From Spirodela intermedia (Eukaryota; Streptophyta; Magnoliopsida; Alismatales; Araceae), in contig LR746264.1 of NCBI GenBank assembly GCA_902729315.2, positions 3,761,878 through 3,825,877 of the forward strand: a DNA stretch of 64,000 bases. Direction: 5' to 3'. The translations under genes were made by a program, and so were the position numbers. Below, piece by piece: positions 22,612-35,459 of the stretch (within the stretch, counting starts at the first letter, position 1; each line of letters opens with the position of its first letter). The notes beneath the pieces are model-generated. The model did no database searches, was not told the DNA's origin, and worked only from the letters and a program-made list of their open reading frames with translations.

Positions 22612-22883
22612 AACAGTTCACAGGTTCCTCGAATTCTCCTCAAAACCGACATAAAATTATTTTAAAAAACACTTTAAAAACTATTTATTGAATATATACC
22701 ATTTACCTTACAACTAGCATAATAAACATAGTGTGACGTATGACCATACACACAAATATAATTTAAATACTTTATTAAATCAATTATAAAAAAATATTTA
22801 ACTTTTTTATAATTTTGAGGCCTACTAATTCTTGCTTATTCTTTAGATGGGGAATACCAGATCTAAGAGAGCGAGAGAGAGAA

Positions 22884-22915
<32 letters not shown>

Positions 22916-23632
22916 GTTGCATATTATTAATTTTGAAAATGTTAATGAATAAATATTAGTGAAATCCCTAATTACCCAGAATAAATTCACTAAAAATGGT
23001 TTTATAAGTGCACGCAGTTGGTATTAATATTTTTATTTGTTAATGTTCGATTATTGTGTTAATCTAACTTATTATTAATTAAATGTGATAATGTTTGAAT
23101 AATTTTAATCTGTGATTTTCGAATAAAGTAGCTATTTGAGATCGATTATTAATTCTAATATCAGATAAAATAGCTAATAATTTTGGCAACGGCATAAGAA
23201 AATGTTAGTATTTGTATAAATTAATTGGTGGCGAATATCATTGTGAACGTCTTCTTTCTCTCCCGAGAAGCAGGAATCTTGACTTTTTGAGTGGGCAAGT
23301 GAGAGGAATAAAGACTCACTTCAGGGAGTTCCTAGAAAGGAACACAGAATCTCATCCCAAAAGATTGTCTGAAGTTCGAGTCTTCTTGTTGTTGATTTAG
23401 GGATATTTGTTGGAGAGATGCTTAGTTGCCCTTTACGGCAATTACCATGTTTAGCTGAGCTGAAACGTGGAGAGAGAGAGGGAGAGAGAGGAAGAATGTC
23501 CGGCAGGGTACTAGTACACTCCAAGGAGGGGTCCGAGAGAGGCCCCAGGGGGAAATAAATGGAACATCCAATTCAATTGAAATCGGAGGAAAATTGCGGC
23601 GGCGGGGGAAGGGGGAAGGGGTGGGGATGGGA
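22612..23632. other. Spacer between E2 and ACLB genes
   Basis: AT-rich, with no supported gene. It contains a GA array at 22866-22913 and smaller GA runs near 23470-23490. It carries the ACLB 3' end and E2 promoter; no TATA box was assigned. Confidence 0.5.
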
Positions 23633-23870
23633 TCACTTGGTGTAGAGGACGTCCTCCCAGGGGTGGCGGTACAGCGGCTGCTTCAATCTCTTCTGGTCGA
23701 ACGTGTGCCTGCGCGATTGTTGGAGAAATTCGTTTATCCACTCCGTCAGAGAGAGAGAGAGAGAGAGACCCAACCCAACCTATCCTTGCGTAAAGAGGGA
23801 AGAGCTAGAGAGAGAGAGGGAGAGAGATAGGGGTCCAACCCAACCTAACCCTGTGTAAAGATGGAAGAGC

Positions 23871-23912
<42 letters not shown>

Positions 23913-24023
23913 CCAACCTTAGCCGGTGTGAAGGGGAGGGGGAGAGCTAGATAGAGAGAGAGAGATAGATGCCCAACCCAACCTAACCTCTAAGTTGTAA
24001 AGGGGATAAATACATAGATAGCT

Positions 24024-24100
<77 letters not shown>

Positions 24101-27100
24101 GACTGACCCGATGAGGCCGATGGAGCGGGCGAGGACGAAGAGGCCGTTGAGGTAGCCGATCTCGACGATGTCGTCGATCTCGGGCTTGGAGAACATGCCG
24201 CTCCCGGCCAGGAGGTCGAGGAAGAGCGACCCGATGGCCCCGTCCACGTTCAGCACCAGGTTGTTCGCCTTGGTCAGCGTGTACTTCTCCACCTCCACCG
24301 CGTACTCCATGTACTTCACCGACGGGAAGTGCGTCCTCGCGTACTCCTGCAGCAGCTCCACCCTCTTGTCCCTGTTGTCCCCCCTCTTTATCCTTTACCA
24401 ATATCCATATTCATTCCCCCACCCCATGATTTCACTTCATCATCAGCAGGCAGTAAAACCAAAACAACATATATATCCCATTTGAACAGACGTCTAAATC
24501 TAGAGTTTGTTTCCATATGGCAAAAATTTACATAAGAGAAAAAAAATCCCATTTCTATATCATTTGCTAGTGTGTGTGGGGGGGCTAGCCGGTCAAGGAG
24601 ATTGTTTCCATAAATGGCAAAAAATTACACAAAAGCCCCCATTTCTATATCGTATGCTAGTTTGTGTGGGGAGCTAGCCGGTTGAGGAGTTTGTTTCCAT
24701 AAATGGAAAAAAATTACAGACGGGAGATGATGGTGATGATACCTGTGGCCGATTCCTGGCACGCGGATGCCCCTCTTCTTCATGCCTTCCACAAACTCGT
24801 AGGGGGTGAGGTTCTGCGGGGAGAGAGGCAGAGGAAAAAGCTCATGAGAGGTATCTTAGAAGATTTGGCGAAGAGAAAGGAAGTCGAGAGATAGATCCCT
24901 CTTGAATCAACACTCTCCTCTTTGAATCCAAAGAATCATCCCATCTTAATCGAAAAGTCAAATACTTTTTCAGGAATTTTTAATGGTAGATTCTTTCTGT
25001 GCAATTTTTGTCAACATCTTCTTTTATCTTTTATCTTTTTTTCTATTTTCGTCGAGACTGACGCACCTTGTCGTAGGCCTCCTTGAAGTACCGGGCAGCG
25101 TCGTCAATCGCGCCGCCAAATCGTGGACCAATCGTGAGCAGTCCTGTCACCGAGAATCGGTTGATCGTTAGTTAGATGATTGCTTCAAGAAATAAATAAA
25201 ATAAAATCTGATTCTCCTGTTATTTTATACAGATTATTTAATCATTTCATTTCTGACACCCAACTTTATGCAAATGACAAATGTGGACCTAAATAGGAAC
25301 ATAAATATAATAATATATTATAATATTGGTTGTTGAAGAATACCTGATACGAGGCTGGAAACCAGGTCCTTTCCAGCCCGTGCGGTCACGATGGTGTTGT
25401 GAGCGCCGGAGACGCAGGGACCGTGGTCAGCACATAGCATGATGCAGATCTGATGAGTGAAGGAGAGTTTACAGAAATTCGAGGTATTTATCCAAAGTGT
25501 ATGCAATCTCTGGGGGTGTTGACGGAAAAAAGAGCAGCATGTTGACCTCGATGAAGTGGGTGCAGTAGCGGGGGAGGCTCCGCTTGAACCAGAGGAGGGA
25601 TATGACGTCTCCCACGCCGTAGCCCTTCTCGACGATGGTTGACATGGGTATTCCGGCATAGCACGGCTCCTCCCCTGTGAGATAACTTTGAGGTCAACGG
25701 GGGGAGATTCATTTGGGGTCAGAGATGAGTTGACCGGAAAGTTGCAGCTGACCTCTGTCGTCCGAGATGGTGGAAATGATGTGGGTGGGGGCTCTGACTT
25801 TTCCGCTTTTGATGGCAAAGTTCAGGTCCTCCGGGATCTGGGGGGGCGTGATCTCTTTGATGGCGGAGATCTTCCCTCCCTCCACCTGAAATGGAAATCG
25901 AGATCCCGTGGAGAAAGTCAGAGTCTTGAGGAAGGAGGCGGAGGGTGAAAGAGGGCTGGGATGGGGGCCTTTCGTGGGAACATACGAGCTTCTGGAAAGT
26001 TTCCTTAATCGCTCCTTCCAGGGACTCGTATGAGGTGGGCACAACAGCGCCGGCGTCTTTCAGAGCTTGGTTCTTGGCCTGGGCCGATTCTAGTTCACCC
26101 CCACTTTTGGCCCCCTATGTCGTTGTCATCATCGGAGTTAGGGAGATGGAAAAAAAAAAGATGACGTCATACAGACCTGAGTTTCCTTTTCTGGGGAGGG
26201 GTTGACTTACAGCATGACCGAACTGGACCTCGGACTTGAACAGGCGGGCACAGGTGCCGCTGACCCAGGCGACGACCGGTTTGTGGACCTTCCCCTCTTT
26301 AAGGGCATCAACAAGGGAGTACTCGTCTTTTCCGCCGAGCTCACCGAGCACGACCATCATCTTCACCTGTGAAGGTGGGACAGGAGGATTCCCCGGATAA
26401 ATATATTTCTTTAAATATTTATACGGATAGCCGAAAGATGAAATCATATAGTTCATTATTTAATTGATTTTTCTTTCGTGGGTTTTCATCTGATTCTGAT
26501 CATATTAAAAGAAAGAACATCTGATAATCCAAGAAGATCTGAATGTCGAGCTGTTTAACTCGGTTGAATTTTTCTTTTTTTTTCTGGATATTTAAATCGA
26601 AGAACAGGGAAACATATATTAGGAGAAAATAAAATAAAATAATATAAAATACCTGAGGGATATTGTTGAAGCGAAGGACATGATCAGAAAGGGTGGAACC
26701 AGGAAACACGTCTCCTCCAATGGCGATCCCTGAGAAATTCCGAGGCATAATGAGCTCTTCGAAGATCCGAAATACTCTAGTAATATTAGAATAATCCACG
26801 TCAAGATAAATAATCGGATACCTTCGTAAATTCCATCCGTCACCCGAGCGATGGTGTTATACAGTTCATTGGACATGCCACCCTGCAGTATTTAAAAATA
26901 AAACAAATCAGGAATTCTTTTCTTAAATTTCATGTGACATTTCGACAATATCATATGAATAAGAATCTTGAGAATCCAAGTATATTCAGATTCGGCATAT
27001 CAAATTTAGATATGGCATGAAACTCTACCAAAAAATTGTGTATTTTTGACAAAAAAGATCTAGGTTTTCTTGAAAGAGTGGAGGTAGATTAGATAGAAGT

Positions 27101-29098
27101 GGTAAAATTTGCTTGAAAAGATTGACATCTGGTTAAACAAAATTATATGACTAGTAAGAGATGATGAAGAGAAAAAACCTACCGATTTGGACACAAATCC
27201 TACAGATCCAGCTCTGTAAAGCTTGCACTGGATGATGTTATCGATGGTTCCAGCAGTGTCTCCAATCTTAAACGCTCCAGCTTGAATGCCGCCGACAGTA
27301 GCAGGACCTATGACGACCTGAGTTGACGGTGGGCAAGACAAGATACCCAATTAAGAAATTATTTTTAAAAAACTATAATAAGAAAATTAGTGATGTTTAC
27401 AGTGTTCATCGCTTAAGAAATTTATAAAAGATACCGTGCCTTGTTATTAGCCCGAGCAAATGCAATCAATTGCTTGGTGTCCAATTCTGGCACGCCTTCA
27501 GCAATTATAGCCACGACCCTGATGGTCGGTTGCCTCAATGCAGACATGGATGAAGCAGCGGCGCTGTTCACACAGAATGAAAGGACGGTTAGAACTGCAG
27601 TGGAATTCGAGGTTGCTATTCTGGGAACCTGTGAAGAAACAACGAGACCACTGACCTTCTGAATGATGCAAAGTTGATAAAAACATCAGCTGTTGGATGA
27701 GCACTGCATGCTGCTTCAATACTACAAAAACGACAAAGAAACCTGTGAGACTGGGTTGACCTCGAACTGAACAGACACTTATTGACAGTGTTGACGAATT
27801 TAAAGATACACTTATCGTTCCTAGTCTGTCATGAGACGTGGAGGAAGAGTGTCCAGCGAATAAAAGCAAATATAGGATGTATGACTCTAAATAGTGAAAA
27901 GGCAGTCTGTGAACGCTTTTATTAGCAATTATATTGGCAGTGATGTTGCAGGTTGCCTACGATTGAAGAAGCAATGAAGTATGCAAGGAAATTGAATACC
28001 ACAAAAAGAGAGCTGTTGTTAGAAGCTAAAAGTCCAAAAACAGCGTCTCATGTAACATGGGTTCCTCAGAAAACGTCAGTCATAACAACTGGACGTGGAT
28101 CATTTTTCCCAGTTGGGTCCATAATACCCAATCCTGCCCATGTTCGAGTACAACAGGGTAGACAAGACATGAACAGGAGGTTAATGGCAGAAAAAAATAT
28201 ATTTTTTTCTTTTCTATCCTCTGCTTCATACAGCCTTCAGAAGTGGATGCAAGACGTGGCTCTTTTATGAACTAAAAGGGCTAATCCAGCAAGGTAACTG
28301 GCAAATCTAGGTGAAATCTTGTGATGTCTAACTGGTTATATATGTTCAAGAGGATCAGAATCTACTCCCTTTCAAAAACAATTGGTGGTGGCTGATTCCG
28401 ACACAAATCGGCGAATCCAGATTGAAATCAGCTGTTTTTTCCAATCATGAGCACCACGTGAATGTAGACATTGTGGGGATGTAATTTCTTTACTACGTGA
28501 ACTTCTGAACGCCGATTACTTGCCATACGACTGTTAAAATCCCTACGCTATTAGAAAACCGTAAAACTTCTCTAATACGATATCATGGCTTGGTCAGCCC
28601 TAAGTATAAAGCTTGCAGATTCCAGCAAAACTGCACACAAAACAAGGTTATGTATCCAGAAAATGCACATATCGCACCAATCCAAGGAAAAAGGTAACAA
28701 AACTAGCTACAATCCTCTATGGCAGGGACTTAGAGGTAATAATTAAACAGAACATTTGGGATCATGAGAACTTGCGTCGAGTGAACTGGAATGGCAATTT
28801 CTTCTTGACCAAAAAACAGCTTCTGAAACCCCTCTGAACCTGGGTTGATGATTCCAGCAACCGAAGGTGTTTCTCTTCCTGCAAAGATGGCCACAAGCAA
28901 AACTACTAAGTTGTTGTCCACAATATGACATCCTATCAATGAAGATGAAGGGAATCTGCACCAGACCATAAACACCACAAAGTCTGAAACATACGCACCA
29001 CAAAGGAAGTCGAAATCAAGCATCCTTTGGATAGGAAGCTGCTTGTAGTTGTAAAATAGTGCTTGTGTTTGCTTCGAGAATAGTTGTCCAGTAGCCAT
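23633..29098 (-). CDS. ACLB: ATP-citrate lyase subunit B
   Basis: With ACLA it makes cytosolic acetyl-CoA from citrate, CoA and ATP. Sixteen exons: 29098-28999, 28878-28776, 27721-27656, 27563-27440, 27317-27183, 26882-26822, 26729-26653, 26366-26211, 26114-25986, 25885-25753, 25674-25547, 25449-25344, 25143-25067, 24813-24743, 24392-24108, 23708-23633. The total is 1827 nt, exactly 608 residues plus stop, which I recall as the plant family length. It starts [20 protein letters not shown] and ends [10 protein letters not shown]. The phosphohistidine loop is FGHAGAKSGGE (exons 8/9), and the citrate-synthase-like C-terminal part carries GIGHRIK. Introns 2 and 4 need GC donors (AC|GCAAGT, AAG|GCACGG) to keep phase. 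Introns 14 and 15 hold minisatellites. Confidence 0.97.
23748..24098. repeat. Compound minisatellite/microsatellite in ACLB intron 15
   Basis: Four units of about 60-75 bp combine a GA array, CCCAACCCAACCTAACC (or similar), GTGTAAAGATGGA and GAGCTAGA. They are followed by (CA)n at 24023-24042, (TA)n at 24042-24069 and (GA)n at 24069-24097, ending 9 bp from the exon 15 donor. Confidence 0.9.
24507..24718. repeat. Tandem repeat in ACLB intron 14, about 2.2 copies
   Basis: Units of about 95 bp begin with GTTTCCATAAATGGCAAAAA or a variant at about 24509, 24604 and 24690. They continue with CCCATTTCTATATC and CTAGCCGGT-GAGGAG. Confidence 0.85.
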
Positions 29099-30640
29099 GA
29101 TTGCTGAAAGCCTGCAAGTCGAATCTACTCATTATTGGATTGGAGGGCTCAGAGATGACAGACGAAACAAAAAATTGTCTTCAACAGTCAAGCAATCGAC
29201 TTTGAGGTACGTTTTCTTCCTGCAACTCCTTATTTAATAATCACAAGCCAGCAGACAACAAATTTGAACATTTTATGCTGTACAGATGGAACACCGTGAA
29301 CCCTTCACCCAGTAATCAAAATTTAAACGACGAAATAGGCAATGCCTAATACCAAATGAAGAAAGAAAACTAAATTTGAGTTTTTCGGTCAAGTAACAGA
29401 AATTCCGTAGAATTCAACACCGTCTCAATGCATGACACTGAAGCCAAAGACTGACCCTAGAAATGAAGAAGCCAATTCTCAGGACCGATGGTGCCATATT
29501 CCCTCATTCCAAAACTATCCCCTTTTTTTTGCAATGGTTCATCCCTAGCTGGTTTTTATTTTTTCACCTTTGTGGCAAATCTGCTCCATCCACTCTATGG
29601 TTTTTGAATTACCCAAAAATATTAGAATCTTAGGCCACAAATAATCTCCCGGAATTTAGGATTCTGAATCGTAGGAGCTTGTTTTGATAGTTTTTCCGGA
29701 ACACCACAAATTAACTCAGATTTCGCAAAAATTCTCCAGAAATTGTCATTTTAACCCAGACTTCCTTCAGGCCAAAATTCTTTCACTGTCCTAAAGTAGC
29801 ATAGCCAACTTGATGTCAGATAACAAGGAGATGACTGGCCCTTGATCCACAAAAAATCGAGAACTACTCCAGTCATGCCATTACTTAACCTTAAATTCAG
29901 ATCAAAAGAAAAAGTTGTCTTAAACAGGACTTGGAAAGATGGCCGGCGGCGTAGCCGCGTTTCTTACCATGATCACCATTAGTAATCCCTCCAGGAGCAT
30001 ATATAACTACGGATCGCAGGGTACACCAATGCAGCAGTAGTCCTACTTTCAAGTACTAAATCTTCGCCGAATTAGCGTGCACAACGGGAGAGAACTTTTC
30101 ATTTGTCAACGAAACCGTGAGATCCTTCCTCTGTAAGCAGAGACATGGCTACTCAACACTGTCCGGGACTCACCCTCCGCCACAACAAGCACGCTTTTCA
30201 CTTCAAATCCAAGATGTTTGTCACTACACGATCAAGCGTCGACCGGAAGAGAGACGGACAACAGCCACAAGCAACCTCAGCGACTCGACCTCGTAGCTCA
30301 CTACACGATCAACGAACAAAATCGAAATCCGAAATTCCGAAATCGGTAGGAACACACTACAGTGCAGGGCCTAGAACCACGTCAGACAGATCGAAGGACT
30401 CTAAAAGAGCGAGCGAGAGAGAGAGAGAGAGAGAGCAGACATCACAAAGCACACGGAGAGCAAGAGAGAGAGAGCTCGGGGAGGACATCCAAACATACCT
30501 GCAACTGACGAGCAGTGCCCCCCGCCCTCACTTCCTCCGTCAGCTCCGATACCACAGCAGATCTGCGCTTTGTAGAGAGAGAGATGACCAGATCCTCGCA
30601 GATTCTTTAAATAGGAAGGCGATCCCAGCACCACCCAGAG
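29099..30640 (-). promoter_or_regulatory. Probable ACLB leader exon, leader intron and TATA box
   Basis: Just upstream of the ATG is an acceptor (CGACTTGCAG, exon start 29111). A donor CAG|GTATGTTTGG at 30499/30498 would define a leader intron of about 1.39 kb. A TATTTAAA TATA-like box lies at 30606-30613 on the minus strand, which would place transcription start near 30575-30580 and give an untranslated exon of about 80 nt. The leader intron has no recognisable coding sequence. This model is inferred from signals only. Confidence 0.5.
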
Positions 30641-30776
30641 GCGAGGAACCTACCACCGTCCCCGTCCAGCCACCACAGCTACCCCCAACCAGCGATAGAA
30701 AGAGAGAAGAGAGAGCGTGAGAGAGAGAAAGAGGGTGGTCACGTGGCGCAGGTTGTTAGCCCACGACGGCACGACC

Positions 30777-30780
<4 letters not shown>

Positions 30781-30837
<57 letters not shown>
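30781..30837. repeat. (GA)n microsatellite, about 28 units
   Basis: A nearly perfect GA array about 170-230 bp upstream of the proposed ACLB TATA box. A second GA run lies at 30414-30436. Confidence 0.95.
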
Positions 30838-30839
<2 letters not shown>

Positions 30840-33099
30840 GGAACTAAGAGGCCGAACTTTCTCTCATGAGAGAATCCGATAATTACTTGGAATCGGATCC
30901 AATGTGCAGTTTGCCACCCGAGTAAACGTGTCCGTCGGTGGTGACGGTACTCGCGGAGGAGCTTACCGCAAGTGATTTGCCACGTGTGCCTGTGGGGTCG
31001 ACGGGGGACGAAGTGTCCGGTCATCCAACCGTGCGGGGGACAGTAAGGTTCGATGGCAGTTCGTTATTAGTGGAAAGAATAGGGATGGTTTGAAACGTAT
31101 GCATTTAAGGTGGACCTGCCGTTCAAGGCGCCGGCCGGGGTGGGCAACCTCCGCCCGCTGGCCACCTACCCAACCCCCGCCGGCCCGCCCGGCGGCTACC
31201 CGACGATCGCTGAACGGACGGTCGGGATTGAGCGGCGAGGGCTGCCGGTTCAATGGTCAACGGTTGGGGATGAGGATGAATTAGTTGACGGGCTGGTAGC
31301 CGTAGGCAATCCGCCTCCACATAGGAATTTATGAGGGGGACGGACCACGCCGCCGCCCCGGATGAGAGGCAAAGCAGAAATTCAAGGGAGCGGTTGACTT
31401 TGCCACTAACATTGAAATACCATCATTATAATTAATGAGAATTATATTAGTTAATTGACTAATATTTTGAATAAATTTAAATTTAATAATGCAGTAAAAG
31501 GGAGAGAGAGAGAGAGAGAGATTTGGAAAATTTGCACACGTTGACTCAAAAAATGGTCAATGAACATGTTTTTCTTGCAATCTTTACACAAAGTGATGGA
31601 AAATTGGATCAACTTTTATTTTTCTAGGGATGTCTATCCATTTATGCTTATTGATGGTTGAGTCAACCTCATGGATATGCAAGTGGACCACTCTAAAGAC
31701 CATTCACCAGGGCAAAGTGGTCTATATTCTTTGTAACAAGGCCCCATCACATGCATCGACCATTATAACCCATCTCACTCTCTCAAATTCATGTTGAATT
31801 TTGAGCTAGACTTGTTGACTCTATGGACCTAGTCATTCCAAGAATTCTTGGATGGAATTTTTATGCTTTCTAAGAGACGAGCAGCCTAAAATTTGATGAC
31901 TTTTGAGTCAAAATTGTGCTTTCTACCCTCAATTTTTATTTTTGAGAGTAAAATAATATCAACATTAAAATAGTAATGTATGCTTAATTTTAATATTGAG
32001 TAAATCATTACAAGAGCATAGTGATAATTTAATGCCATTGCATTATATTGATAATTTTTCAATTGCTATTGCTATGCCTTCACAAAATTTCTAGGGGAAA
32101 TAGTCACCTTCAACATTTAATTATAGATCATTTATGCAAAAATTTCAGATCCAAAATAAAAAAATTAATTAAAAAAGTGTAATAATTCTATTTTTTTCTT
32201 TTTGCATTGAAGATGACATTTAAAGGTTTCAAAAGGTGTTTTGATCTTTGATGTGTAATTTGTATTACTAAAACTAAGTCACATGTGGGGCATATAAATA
32301 ACTTACTGAGAATCATTTATCTAAAATAGTGAGTTGAGACCATGGTGTTTCCCTTTTTTGTTGTATAAAATCCTAAATCTAGCGGAGATGAGTCAGCTTT
32401 CTAGTGTTAAGTAGTTGTGATAGAAGATAACAAAAGTCAATAGGACATGAGGATATCTTAAAAAACTAGGCTAGACATTGAGAACCAAACCACAATAATT
32501 TTTGACATCATTTTTTTAATTGAATTTTTCTCTTATCATGCATTAACCTCTTGAAAAATAGACAAAATTAGTCAACGTCTTGATCTCAAGAGACATATAC
32601 CTTCTAAATATCTAACACCTAGATTATCATCATCTATACAAGATGGCTTGTCTTGAAGTATACATACTTAAAAGTTAATATTTTTTTAGAAAATTGCTAT
32701 AAAAAAATGGTAAAATCACTTTTCACAAGGGATAGGAACAAGATTGGGCATTGGGTAATAGTACCTTTTGCACATTGTATACCAAACAAAGACCAAATAA
32801 AAATAAAACTCAACAAATACTACATGAGTAGATTTTGGATCAATGATCTAGTATGTAATTTCAAGGGATACAAGTAATTTTTTATTAGATAATCATAATA
32901 TAGGGGTTGAACTGAATTGATATGATCTAATTAGACACTTATGTAATAAATAAATATTAAAAGAAAGGAAAAATAAAAATAAAACTTATTTTGACAAAAT
33001 TGTTAAAGTTTTAGGCATAATGATCTTGTGGTTTGAAATATTAGATCCAAACATTAATCAAGTTGAGAGTGTCTTATTTTTTATTTTCATGTTTTTGAT

Positions 33100-34480
33100 A
33101 TAGTGCCTAACATAGTATTAGAACCAAAGGTTCAATCAAGTTGTCTTTTGAGATGTCTCTATTAGAAGATAGTCCAATCAATGAGAAGAAGAGATATGAT
33201 TGATGTATTCTTCTTATCTACTTTCTCTTTTTTTTTTGGTTTTTAGGCTATTTTTCTTGGCCATCATAATTGTTTTACTTCTTGGATGTCAAGTCTCATT
33301 CCTTAATGTTGTGACAGAGATAATGGTAAGTGCATATTTCTTCCTATTTTTTATATTAGAGACAATATAACAACCTAAAATTGTCATCTAGAAATTGATT
33401 AATTAAATTGATTATATTAGCTCTATCTATTTAATCCTCCATCTTCTAATTCTGTTTCACCAAGTTTGATTCTTCTTCTCATGTTGGTGGATCATTGTAG
33501 CATGTGTTGTCTAATTCTTTGACTTTTACATTTGAGTCAATCACCCCAACTTAATTACATCACTCATTCTCGAGTTAGTCTTGAGGACTACAATTTTTAT
33601 ACTCTAAGGCTTGTGGTGTGTCCTTCATATTGTTGAGGTCTTGTGGATTGAATAGCTTAACCTTTATATAAATATCTTATCTTAGTAATTCAACAAAAAC
33701 TTTATCCACTGCCTCCTCTATCAACCTATGGATAGTACTAGATAATGTCTATTAACTCTACTAGATATCCATAAACTATTCATAGATTGTCTTGTAAATT
33801 GAATCACTTCTGTAGTCTCTATTTGACATCATGCCACTCCTTCAAAGGTGTCGTCATCTCAATTTTGTGATGGTGGGGTCTTGTTTTGATAAGAACTAGA
33901 GCCCTTATCTCGAGCAACAAATGTTCTTCTCAAGACTTTCAATCTTACTTTCATTTGTCTTCGATGCTATGGCTTTGGTACTAGATAAGATACCCAATAG
34001 AATCCTATCATAAACAACAACCAAACTACATAGAAGATGACAATGTAGATGAACAAGGAACAATCCACAGTGATGAATATGGATTATGAATAAGAAAAGA
34101 GTGGTTTATGAAAGAAACCCTAGAATAATCAAGACTAATTCAAGAGTGTCCCCCTTCTCATATTGACTTCTTTTTCAAAAGTCTCCTCAAAGGGGCAGTT
34201 CAAGGGTTTATCTACCCTAACTCTCTAAGTAGGCCTTGGGCCCACTTTGTCTTCAATTCTCTCTTACACTCCTTCCCTTTATGGTCATAAGTGACTCCAA
34301 AATTGGGTTAGGCAAAGGTTTCTTCTGCTAGCCCTAATAGTTGTTCAGAAGGATAACTAGTAGGGAACCTAACATAGATGTAGGGAATATTCATCTTGTC
34401 TTCTTACATCTTGAAAAATATCCTTTATTGTTCTTGATTGACCACAAATCTAATATCTAGGAATAAACGATTTGCAAATC
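33100..34480. mobile_element. Possible decayed LTR-retroelement fragment
   Basis: AACATAGTATTAGAACCAAAGG at about 33111 resembles a mutated plant LTR-end plus initiator-Met tRNA binding site (usual form TGGTATCAGAGCC). Downstream there is TTGGTACTAGATAAGATACC and AAACCCTAGAATAATC, of the kind seen in plant LTR elements. No gag or pol protein remains and no LTR pair was found, so this is weak. Confidence 0.25.
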
Positions 34481-35459
34481 AAGATTACAAAATATTATTC
34501 TATCATAATTATTGTGTTTTATGACTAAAAAATAGAGAAGAAGATTGAACAAACTAGAGAAAATGAATTTTATGATTTTAAAGTACTAACCCAACCAAAC
34601 ATTGCAAAACAAGAGAGCAACTTATCTTTTGAACCCTTGTCATAAAATTTGGAGAAATTCTCACTTTACCATTGGGGGACTTGGGTATCGTTCCATTACA
34701 ACAATTAAAATATTTTTTTTGCCTTTGTTACATTTATTGATGAGTGTACATGATTTCACTTTAGAATTTTTGATGAAACATAAATTTTAGCTTCATGTCA
34801 TGCTTCTAAAAGTTTATTCACTCATTAAAAATTCATTTAGAGTCAGTATTAAAAGATTGAAGTCTGATAATATTAAGAATTATTCAATCAAACATTAACC
34901 TCTCATTTCCAAAAAACGATACTACATAAATCATCATGAGTTAACATGTTAACAAAAAAAGGGTTAGTTGAAAGGAAAAATAGTTATGTTCTTAAAGGAA
35001 CTAGATCTACTTTTTTCCAAAATAATGTAACTATATCTTTCCAAGGAGATGCAGTTTTAGTGAGTATTTACTGTAAAAATCGTCTAACCTCTGAAGTCAT
35101 AGGATTCAAAAACTTTTGGAAAAATGTCATTCTTTTATTTTCATTGCCTTAATTCTATGTAGAATATATTTGGGTGTATATCATTTATTAATGCTCATGA
35201 TTAGTATGAGTACAAATTGGATCTCAAGGGGTTAAAATGACTCTTCATTAGATATTTTCAATGTAAAAAATATATAAATGATATTATCCTCCATCAAAAA
35301 GGGTTTCCATGAAAATGAATCTTACTTGGTCAAACCTTACGTTTTTAGCATAAGGAAAGAAACAAGTTGATGAAGATAAGGATGATAATTTCTTACTCTT
35401 CATTTCATTATTTGTTAAGGATCAGAATGACTTTTCCATAGATGGACTTGCATTGAACC

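Noticed and set aside
18516-24098. Regularly spaced repeats considered as a CRISPR-like array
   Set aside because: These are GA microsatellites and intronic minisatellites in a plant nuclear genome. There are no unique spacers of even length and no cas genes.
30145-30720. 191-codon plus-strand frame
   Set aside because: It is antisense to the probable ACLB leader and passes through a GA array. The Arg/Ser/Glu-rich product looks like translated repeat.
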